Positions 57,769-64,000 of a DNA stretch of 64,000 nucleotides are shown one piece after another. Numbering within the stretch: the stretch's first letter is position 1; every line of letters begins with the position of its first letter. Location: positions 14,352 to 78,351 of the forward strand of contig LAKY01000025.1 in assembly GCA_000987045.1 (NCBI GenBank), in the 5' to 3' direction. The notes beneath the pieces were generated by a model. The model was given only the letters and a program-made list of their open reading frames with translations, searched no databases and was not told where the DNA came from. This DNA is from Clostridiales bacterium PH28_bin88. Lineage in GTDB: Bacteria; Bacillota; PH28-bin88. A program made the translations under genes and the position numbers.

Positions 57769-59076
57769 CTAGACATTGTGCTTTAACTTTGCAGCTAGAA
57801 GTTCATTCAACCGTGCTACGTGTACTCGTTCCTGAGTCATGGAATCCCGCTCCCGGAGTGTAACTGTACCATCCTCTATTGTTTGGAAGTCCACTGTAAT
57901 CCCAAACGGAGTCCCAACCTCATCTTGACGTCGGTATCGCCGGCCAATGCTGCCAGCCTCATCGTAACTCACGGAAAAGGCTCGGCGAAGCTCATCTTCA
58001 ATGGCCCGGGCTCGTTCTACTAGCTCGGGTTTTTTCGCGAGAGGGAATACCGCAGCTTTCACAGGTGCAAGTGTTGGATGGATTTGTAGGACTGTCCTTT
58101 CTGATTCCACCCTGTATGAATCGGCAAGGAAAGTCAGAAGAGTCCGGTCGACCCCAGCCGATGATTCTATAACCACTGGAAGATACCTTTCTTTCGTCGT
58201 CTCATCGAAGTAAGTAAGGTTTTCACCGCTGAACTTCTGATGTTGTCTTAGATCATAATCCCCCCGGTGGGCGATTCCCTCAATCTCCTGCCAGCCAAAG
58301 GGGAACAGGTACTCGATGTCCACACAAGCTTTGGCATAGTGCGCCAACTCGTCCTGTCGATGCTCCCTAATTCGGATCTTAGAGGGGTTGACACCCAAGT
58401 TCAAGTACCAACGATACCGGATTTCCACCCATTCTTCGAAGGCCTTGCCAGCGAACTCCGGATGAACAAAATACTCCAGTTCCATTTGCTCGAATTCCCG
58501 GGAGCGGAAGATAAAATTACCAGGCGATACTTCATTACGGAAACTTTTTCCAATTTGCCCAATTCCGAACGGCGGTTTCAGTCTACCGGTGGTCATAATT
58601 GTTTTATAGGCAGCGAAGATACCTTGGGCTGTCTCTGGGCGTAGGTAAACAATAGCCGCAGTCTCTTCTACAGGTCCTAGAAACGTCTTAAACATTAAAT
58701 TAAACTGTCTAGGGGCTGTTAGTTCCCCTCCACAGGTGGGGCAACGGTCACTTTGCAAGTGATCGGCCCTGAAACGCTGTTTGCAAACCTTGCAGTCCAC
58801 CAGGGGATCAGTGAAATTCTCCAAATGGCCTGAGGCCCGCCATACCTCCGGGTGCATAATGATACTGGTATCAGCTCCAACACAATCACCACGACCCCGA
58901 ATGGTTGCCTGCCACCAAGCTTCCTTGATATTGCGTTTGAGTTCAGCCCCCAGCGGACCGAAGTCCCAGCAGCTATTGATCCCTCCATAAATCTCGCTGG
59001 ATGGAAACACTATACCCCGTCGTTTGCATAAGGAAACCAATTCATCCATGGATTCAAGGCCTCTGAATTCCTCCAT
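57769..59076 (-). CDS. glyS: Glycyl-tRNA synthetase, alpha2 (single-chain) type
   Basis: Start ATG 59076 has GGAGGG eight bases upstream; 435 residues. Class II alpha2-type GlyRS: RRGIVFPSSEIYGGINSCWD, zinc-type CKVCKQRF...CPTCGGE, LRPETAQGIFAAYKTIM, IGQIGKSFRNEVSPG (motif 2), and GVDRTLLTFL (motif 3). It charges tRNA-Gly. No T-box was recognised upstream. It may be the housekeeping enzyme, or an extra copy tied to the neighbouring operon; the existence of another GlyRS elsewhere cannot be judged from this window. Confidence 0.95.
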   Translation of the reverse strand: MEEFRGLESMDELVSLCKRRGIVFPSSEIYGGINSCWDFGPLGAELKRNIKEAWWQATIRGRGDCVGADTSIIMHPEVWRASGHLENFTDPLVDCKVCKQRFRADHLQSDRCPTCGGELTAPRQFNLMFKTFLGPVEETAAIVYLRPETAQGIFAAYKTIMTTGRLKPPFGIGQIGKSFRNEVSPGNFIFRSREFEQMELEYFVHPEFAGKAFEEWVEIRYRWYLNLGVNPSKIRIREHRQDELAHYAKACVDIEYLFPFGWQEIEGIAHRGDYDLRQHQKFSGENLTYFDETTKERYLPVVIESSAGVDRTLLTFLADSYRVESERTVLQIHPTLAPVKAAVFPLAKKPELVERARAIEDELRRAFSVSYDEAGSIGRRYRRQDEVGTPFGITVDFQTIEDGTVTLRERDSMTQERVHVARLNELLAAKLKHNV

Positions 59077-59530
59077 ATTCAACACCCTCCTTCATATCGG
59101 CTGATCAATACAAATCTCAAAACCCTCGCTCTGCCCCATCGAGTTGTGTTCCAGATGAATTCCTGCAATTTCATCCTATTGGCCATCGATAAACCTTGTT
59201 TTCCTTTTCTTACGCCAGCACGCCTCCATAAAAAGCGGAACTTTTCAAACCTTCACCGCCCTTCCTCGCCAGGCCCCAAGAGTAGGCTTTTAGCTTCTCC
59301 AACCATATGTTTTAATCTACCAAATTGAACGATTAATGTCAAATAGCAGGCCAATATCTGATCGAACAACTTGTTAATATGGACCTTAACGACCCTCATT
59401 TTCTCCTCCTACGCGAGGGGTAATTACTTCTAGCATTTTCAATCCCCGTTAACACAAGACAGGTGCCGATTCGAAGTAGTCCGGAATGCACGAAGGTAGA
59501 TGGTTGACCTCAACAATGATATAATGGCCA
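59077..59530. other. Upstream region of glyS without genes
   Basis: About 450 bp with no credible gene. A T-box (GGTGGNACCGCG on the minus strand) was looked for and not found. An extended -10 promoter (TGATATAAT, 59517-59525) at the right end points rightward toward the RNA candidate. Confidence 0.5.
59517..59525 (+). promoter_or_regulatory. Extended -10 promoter ahead of the RNA candidate
   Basis: TGATATAAT fits the TGn-TATAAT extended -10. The only TTGACC nearby is 10 bp upstream, too close to serve as -35, so recognition would rely on the extended -10. The predicted start is near 59531. Confidence 0.5.
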
Positions 59531-59720
59531 GTGCGGGGAATAATATAACCTTGGGGCTCTCCCCCCACCCCCCCGAGGTTTACCGCTTTATTTTCTCCTT
59601 TGGATGTTCAGTGGCTTCGATAAAAGCAGAGGTGGAGGAGCCCATTTGGGTTCCTCCACTATCCCAAGCACAGCCTCGACAGGTGTTCGGTGTACCCTCG
59701 GCATTGCCCTATCCCCCTGG
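59531..59720 (+). ncRNA. Candidate rod-like structured RNA, 6S-like
   Basis: About 190 nt with nested pairing over its full length. The closing stem is GGGGA/TCCCC (59535-59539 with 59712-59716). A long-range helix pairs CCGAGG with CCTCGG and ACC with GGT. A large central bubble with a small GCTT/AAGC hairpin follows. The apical hairpin has 12-13 bp (GTGGAGGAGCCC/GGGTTCCTCCAC, 59632-59659). Closing stem, central bubble and apical stem are the architecture of 6S RNA, which mimics open promoter DNA for RNA polymerase. No sequence-level hallmark was verified, so this is a structural guess. Confidence 0.35.
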
Positions 59721-59800
59721 TGAGTAAGAGCCTGTTATAGTATCTTCCACAATTAGGGTGTTCCGCTATGTGCACAAAAGAATTTACACTCCCGTACCAT

Positions 59801-60289
59801 TCACTTTATTCGGCTCATAATCAACACATCCGAGTAGGTACCTCGACGATAAACACTTTTTCGTTTACATCCTTCTATTACAAAACCGAACCTTTCGTAA
59901 AGGTGAATTGCTCGGTTGTTATCAGCCCACACTTCCAATTCTACTCTGATTAAACCCAGATAAGAATCGGCCAGATCTAATAACTCTTTCATAATCGTCT
60001 TACCTATGCCCTGACCCTGGAACTCGTCACCTACCATAATACCTATATTACCGACATGACGCCGCTTTCCGCTCATAACGTGCAAACCGCCCACCCCGGC
60101 CACTCTGCCATCCACCTCGGCCACCATCACATGATCGTCTGTGCCTAAACTTTCCACGAACTTTCGGTTATCCGCCACTCTTTCTGAAGGCATACTCATG
60201 GTAAAGTCAATAACACTAGGTTTCCTCCGCATTTCGTTGATGGCCTCAACGTCGTCTGGATGTACTGGGCGAATTTTGATTTCCGCCAT
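59801..60289 (-). CDS. GNAT-family N-acetyltransferase
   Basis: 162 residues; AAAGGGATGGG lies upstream of ATG. GNAT motifs: IGIMVGDEFQGQGIGKTIMK (acetyl-CoA binding, Q/RxxGxG) and EVWADNNRAIHLYERFGFVI (motif B). It resembles YhhY/RimI-like small-molecule or ribosomal-protein acetyltransferases; the substrate is unknown. It stands alone between the RNA candidate and IS remnants. Confidence 0.88.
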   Translation of the reverse strand: MAEIKIRPVHPDDVEAINEMRRKPSVIDFTMSMPSERVADNRKFVESLGTDDHVMVAEVDGRVAGVGGLHVMSGKRRHVGNIGIMVGDEFQGQGIGKTIMKELLDLADSYLGLIRVELEVWADNNRAIHLYERFGFVIEGCKRKSVYRRGTYSDVLIMSRIK

Positions 60290-60449
60290 AAATAAATCCC
60301 ATCCCTTTCAACAGCTTTATTACTATAAAAAAGATGCCCCTCTTTTGTAATACAGTGTTCTTCATTCCCCATCTAAGCTAACAACATACCCTTTATGTCA
60401 AAGCGGGGGTGAGCTTGCCGCGCTAAAATAGGGGATACTTAATAACCCC

Positions 60450-61003
60450 CTACATTTGAATTACACTGCGTATTCCAATCCCGAAAACTCGGGATGCATC
60501 ACTTTGAGAATTCGATGCAAAAGATCCCGTATTTACGCTGCTTGACAGTTTGTGTTTTTTTTTTAGGAAAGATGCCGGATTCATATAGTTCAGATTTTGG
60601 TGTCGGCGCTTGCGGTTGTAGAACATCTCAATGTACTTAAAAATGGCTCTACGGGCCACTTCCATGGTCTGGAACTTTCGCAAGTGGATCATCTCGCTTT
60701 TTTGAGCGTACTGAAAAAGGTTTACGCAGGCATTTTCGTAACAGTTACCCTTGCGGCTCATGGTGCAAAGCATGCTGTGCTTGGCCAGTAGAGCTTGATA
60801 ATCCTTGCTGAGCACTGGACTCCATGGTATTATCTGTCATCAACGGTACACCAGCTTGCGGCTGCAGGGCTGAAGTTCTTTAACATCCCGGTGGATTTTC
60901 TCCAAAGCGCAGATACCACCACTTTCTTGATGGTTTTTCTTAATGAGTTCAACTAATTTGGCATCCTCCTGCTCACTCTAGCTGGGCGACTGGTTTAGCT
61001 AAG
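60450..61003 (-). pseudogene. Degenerate IS3-family (IS150-type) transposase OrfB
   Basis: The C-terminal part survives as a 121-codon frame: MSRKGNCYENACVNLFQ then FKYIEMFYNRKRRHQNLNYM, the IS3 OrfB signature. The catalytic Glu expected after the Asn-Ala motif is replaced by Asn. An upstream piece (DAKLVELIKKNHQESGG then ALEKIHRDVKEL, about 60870-60980) is the OrfB N-terminal part in another segment, and the middle with the DD residues is deleted. It cannot be active. It ends about 30 bp from the comM stop. Confidence 0.8.
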
Positions 61004-61030
61004 CGTAGTAGCTGCTCCGCGATACATTTC

Positions 61031-62560
61031 TTACTGCTCACGGTCTGAATTCCTGTACTGAAGCGCTTCCCCAAGGTGCTGCAGGGTGATTTGATCGCTG
61101 CCTTCCAGGTCCGCAATCGTACGAGCTACCTTAAGGATGCGGTCATGAGCACGCATGGAAAATCCCAGCCGGTTATAGGCTTGTCTCAATAAGCTGGCAG
61201 CAGGCCGTTCCAGGGTACAAAACCGGCGGATCTGCCGGCCATGCATCTGGGCGTTGCAGGTGATTCCTTCTCCTTTAAGCCGATCCCGCTGGATGTTCCG
61301 GGCCTGTTCTACCCGGCAACGGATTTCCGCCGAACTCTCCCCTGCCGGCTCTCCTTCCAACTCCTGGTACTCCAGGCGGGGCACCTCCACCCGAATATCG
61401 ATCCTGTCGAGTAGCGGGCCGGAAATTCGGCCCCTGTACCTTTGCACCTGCAGAGGGGTACAAGTGCATTCCCTGGTAGGATCCCCCAGGTGGCCGCACA
61501 GGCAAGGGTTCATAGCCGCCACCAGCATCAGGTCCGCCGGATATGTCAGAACAGCTGCCACCCGTGATACGGTGACGACCCTGTCTTCCAGGGGTTGTCG
61601 AAGAGCCTCCAACACGTCCCGGCCATATTCCGGGAATTCGTCCATAAACAGCACCCCGTGGGTTGCCAAGGTAACCTCTCCCGGCCGGGGAAACCTGCCC
61701 CCACCGATGATACTGGCCGTCGAAGCGGTATGGTGAGGCGTACGAAAGGGGCGGCTGGTAATTAGCGGGCGGTTCTTGTTCAGCAGCCCGGCAATGCTGT
61801 ACACTTTGGAAACCTCCAGGCATTCCTCCCAAGTCATGGTAGGTAGAATAGTAGGGAGCCGGCGGGCAAGCATGGTCTTACCACTACCAGGCGGGCCAAT
61901 CATCAGTACATTGTGGCCACCCGCTGCGGCAATTTCCATGGCCCGTTTTGCTGTATCCTGCCCTCTTACCTCGCACATATCCAAACCGGGTTTTTCAGTG
62001 GGAGCCAGCATTTGCTCCACATCCACCTGTTCTCTTAAGATACCCGTCCCTTCTTTCAGGTACTGAACCACTTGTGTAAGGGAGTTTACTCCCAGTACCA
62101 CCAGGCCCTGCACCAAGCCTCCTTCTCCGGCGTTTTCTTCCGGTACCATCAGGCAGGCGTGCGAATTCCACTTCGCAACAGCCATGGCCATGGGCAATAC
62201 ACCGGGTACTGAGCGCACAACACCGTCAAGGGACATTTCCCCTAAGGAAACCAGACCTGCCAAGCCTTCCACCGGCACTTGTTCTGTGGCAGCCAAAATG
62301 CCCAGGGCGATGGGGAGGTCAAACCAGGGGCCTTCTTTTTTCATATCTGCCGGAGCCAGGTTAACAGTAATCCGCCGGGAGGGAAACTCAAACCCACTGT
62401 TTTTTAGAGCACTGCGTACCCGGTCCCGGGCCTCCTTGACAGAGGCATCCGGTAAACCCACGATATCAAAAGAAGGGAGGCCGTTACTGATATCCACTTC
62501 CACCTCTACCAGGTACCCGTCCATGCCATGCATGGCACCGCTATATACCTTGGCGAACAC
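61031..62560 (-). CDS. comM: ComM/YifB-family AAA+ helicase-like protein (Mg-chelatase subunit ChlI-like)
   Basis: GTG 62560 is chosen because VFAKVYSGAMHGMDGYLVEV is the family start; 509 residues, normal length. Order: Lon-like N-terminal domain (VEVDISNGLPSFDIVGLPDA), AAA+ core with MIGPPGSGKTMLARRLP (Walker A) and GVLFMDEFPEYGRDVLEAL (Walker B), a four-Cys motif CLCGHLGDPTRECTC, and Mg-chelatase C-terminal domain. ComM is a branch-migration helicase aiding integration of transformed DNA. Its last 157 codons are duplicated at 28.6-29.0 kb. Confidence 0.94.
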   Translation of the reverse strand: MFAKVYSGAMHGMDGYLVEVEVDISNGLPSFDIVGLPDASVKEARDRVRSALKNSGFEFPSRRITVNLAPADMKKEGPWFDLPIALGILAATEQVPVEGLAGLVSLGEMSLDGVVRSVPGVLPMAMAVAKWNSHACLMVPEENAGEGGLVQGLVVLGVNSLTQVVQYLKEGTGILREQVDVEQMLAPTEKPGLDMCEVRGQDTAKRAMEIAAAGGHNVLMIGPPGSGKTMLARRLPTILPTMTWEECLEVSKVYSIAGLLNKNRPLITSRPFRTPHHTASTASIIGGGRFPRPGEVTLATHGVLFMDEFPEYGRDVLEALRQPLEDRVVTVSRVAAVLTYPADLMLVAAMNPCLCGHLGDPTRECTCTPLQVQRYRGRISGPLLDRIDIRVEVPRLEYQELEGEPAGESSAEIRCRVEQARNIQRDRLKGEGITCNAQMHGRQIRRFCTLERPAASLLRQAYNRLGFSMRAHDRILKVARTIADLEGSDQITLQHLGEALQYRNSDREQ

Positions 62561-62773
62561 ACCGGGGTTCCCCTTTCTAGAAAAGGTTGTCAGCCATGAC
62601 AGTCCAATTCCGAGTATTCGCCCTTGTTTCCGGCATTTCCTTCCGGCAACCTGCATGTTTCGCCATTAGTTTTTTTTGAAGGACCTAATCCTTGCAATTT
62701 CCATAGCCCTATAATACAATGGAAAACAAGTAGCGAAAAACTGACTACCGACTGTTGAGGAGTGAAGGATAGA
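62561..62773. promoter_or_regulatory. Divergent intergenic region comM / DUF1015
   Basis: A TATAAT at 62710-62715 lies on the plus strand about 60 bp before the DUF1015 start, but the nearest TTGCAA is only 12 bp upstream. Probably holds promoters for both divergent genes; nothing else recognised. Confidence 0.35.
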
Positions 62774-64000
62774 ATGGCCGAAATCATTCCGTTCAGGGGG
62801 TTGCGTTTCAATGCGGCCCTGGTTGGTAATCTGTCCACCGTCACCACGCCCCCTTACGACGTTATCGACCAAGCCGCCCAGGAGACGTTTTATCGAAAAA
62901 ATCCCTACAACATTATACGTTTAGAGTTGGGAAAAACCTTCCCTTCTGATACCCCCGCCGATAACCGCTACACCAGGGCAGCGGCTGAGTTCAATCGTTG
63001 GCTAAAAGATGGTGTTCTCTGCCAGGATCCTCTTCCCGCCTTTTACCTTTACCAGCAGGAATTCCCTTACGAGGATAGCACCCTTGTGCGATTCGGCTTT
63101 ATTTGCGGCGTTAAACTGGTGGATTATACCGAGGGAATGGTCTTACCCCATGAGGAGACGCTTCCCAAGCATAAGGCCGACCGTTTGGAGTTGATGCGGG
63201 CCTGTCACGCCAACTTCAGTTCTATCTTTGGACTTTATAATGATCCCGCGGGTACCGTAAGTACTATTCTCAATAAAACAATCACTGAAAAGATCCCCGA
63301 TACAGTTCTGGTTGACGAATCAGGAACAACCCACCGTTTATGGGTGATAGATGATCAGAAGATAATCAGCGACCTCAGAGAGGAGATATCTCCCCTGCCT
63401 ATCTACATTGCGGACGGACACCACCGGTATGAGACTGCTCTGCTTTTTCGCCGCGAAATGGAAACCAAGGGGGTATCCGGATATGAGCATGTAATGATGA
63501 CTCTGGTTAGCCTTCATGATCCCGGTCTGGTGGTGTTTCCTACACACCGTTTGGTGAAAGACCTCCCTGGCTTTCACTTGAATACTTTCCTGCAGAAGAT
63601 CAAGGAGTGGTTTACAGTGGAAGTATTCAGGCTAACTCCTACAGTTGGAGCCTTTTCTTCCAGTGGTACCCAAGATTTTTTGAATACCCTTAAGCAACGG
63701 GGCTTTACAGCGCACACCTTTGGCTTTTACCCGGGGGGAAATGAGGTATTCCTGCTGTCTCTCAAAGAAGGGGTCAACCCGAATGATTTTGCCCCTCCAG
63801 GTAAGTCCGCGGCTTGGGCCAACCTTGATGTTTCCGTGCTGCACACACTAATCCTGGAGCCATTACTCGGTATCGGCAGCCAGGAACGGGCCAGCGAGCG
63901 CAACCTGGCCTATACGCGGGATGCCCACGGTGCCCTCGAACAAGTGGCAACAGGGAAACAGCAGATGGCTTTCCTCCTGAACCCGACCCGGGTCGAACAG
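62774..64000 (+). CDS. DUF1015 (HTH/SerC-cluster) family protein, truncated at window edge
   Basis: ATG 62774 follows GGAGTGAAGGA; the frame is open through base 64000 (409 residues seen; the family is about 420-450). Motifs: IIPFRGLRFN, TTPPYDVIDQAAQETF, PYNIIRLELGK, PIYIADGHHRYETALLFR (conserved DGHHR) and LHTLILEPLLGI. Proteins of this family are often found next to serine biosynthesis genes in clostridia; the biochemical function is not established. It is the only clear plus-strand gene in the window. Confidence 0.93.
   Translation, partial: MAEIIPFRGLRFNAALVGNLSTVTTPPYDVIDQAAQETFYRKNPYNIIRLELGKTFPSDTPADNRYTRAAAEFNRWLKDGVLCQDPLPAFYLYQQEFPYEDSTLVRFGFICGVKLVDYTEGMVLPHEETLPKHKADRLELMRACHANFSSIFGLYNDPAGTVSTILNKTITEKIPDTVLVDESGTTHRLWVIDDQKIISDLREEISPLPIYIADGHHRYETALLFRREMETKGVSGYEHVMMTLVSLHDPGLVVFPTHRLVKDLPGFHLNTFLQKIKEWFTVEVFRLTPTVGAFSSSGTQDFLNTLKQRGFTAHTFGFYPGGNEVFLLSLKEGVNPNDFAPPGKSAAWANLDVSVLHTLILEPLLGIGSQERASERNLAYTRDAHGALEQVATGKQQMAFLLNPTRVEQ

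Noticed and set aside
59077..59530. T-box riboswitch upstream of glyS
   Set aside because: No T-box core sequence or terminator/antiterminator pair could be found.

Overview
The window looks like the chromosome of an endospore-forming Firmicute of the clostridial/Peptococcaceae type (Moorella/Desulfotomaculum-like; inferred from gene content only). Pointers are PolC, CodY, HslUV, the infB-ylxQ-ylxR-nusA-rimP block, the MEP isoprenoid pathway, an alpha/beta-type small acid-soluble spore protein and a YtvI-like sporulation membrane protein. Nearly every gene lies on the minus strand, so transcription runs from high to low coordinates.

Positions 1-28.5 kb are a conserved housekeeping backbone. 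Read in the direction of transcription it contains apgM, a spore protein, a 45-residue membrane protein, dprA, topA, trmFO, xerC, hslV, hslU, codY, rpsB, tsf, pyrH, frr, a small PASTA-like protein with a ferredoxin, uppS, cdsA, a YtvI-like protein, dxr, rseP, ispG, a glycosyltransferase, polC, rimP, nusA, ylxR, ylxQ and the start of infB. Oddities are a PolC without its exonuclease domain, an apgM whose N-terminus is out of frame, and an intergenic repeat of about 150 bp.

Positions 28.6-61.5 kb are an accessory region bracketed by two direct copies (about 470 bp, roughly 97% identical by eye) of the 3' end of comM. The left copy is a fragment; the right copy belongs to the intact gene. Inside are a complete IS701-type element with a 4-bp target duplication, decayed IS3 and IS21 remnants, a GlyRS gene, a GNAT acetyltransferase, a possible 6S-like RNA, and one long co-directional gene set (55.7 to 32.0 kb).

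That gene set appears to be an undescribed biosynthetic system. In order of transcription it encodes an M42 aminopeptidase, an MTA-phosphorylase-family protein, an MTA/SAH/5'-deoxyadenosine-deaminase-type amidohydrolase, a radical SAM/SPASM enzyme, a NodU/CmcH-type carbamoyltransferase, a second radical SAM/SPASM enzyme, a methyltransferase, a third radical SAM/SPASM enzyme, a divergent stand-alone GlyRS alpha subunit, a DegT-type aminotransferase, a fourth radical SAM enzyme, a metallo-hydrolase, two paralogous caspase-fold-like proteins with zinc ribbons, a divergent ValRS, and a three-gene ABC exporter. The set is followed by a tRNA-like gene with its own consensus promoter and terminator but with an anticodon loop of only about four bases. 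My inference is that the operon makes, modifies and exports a small molecule or peptide, possibly using aminoacyl-tRNA or aminoacyl-adenylate chemistry. The ValRS may alternatively be a self-resistance copy. No precursor peptide was found.

Positions 61.0-64 kb return to backbone genes: intact comM on the minus strand and a divergent, right-truncated DUF1015 gene on the plus strand.
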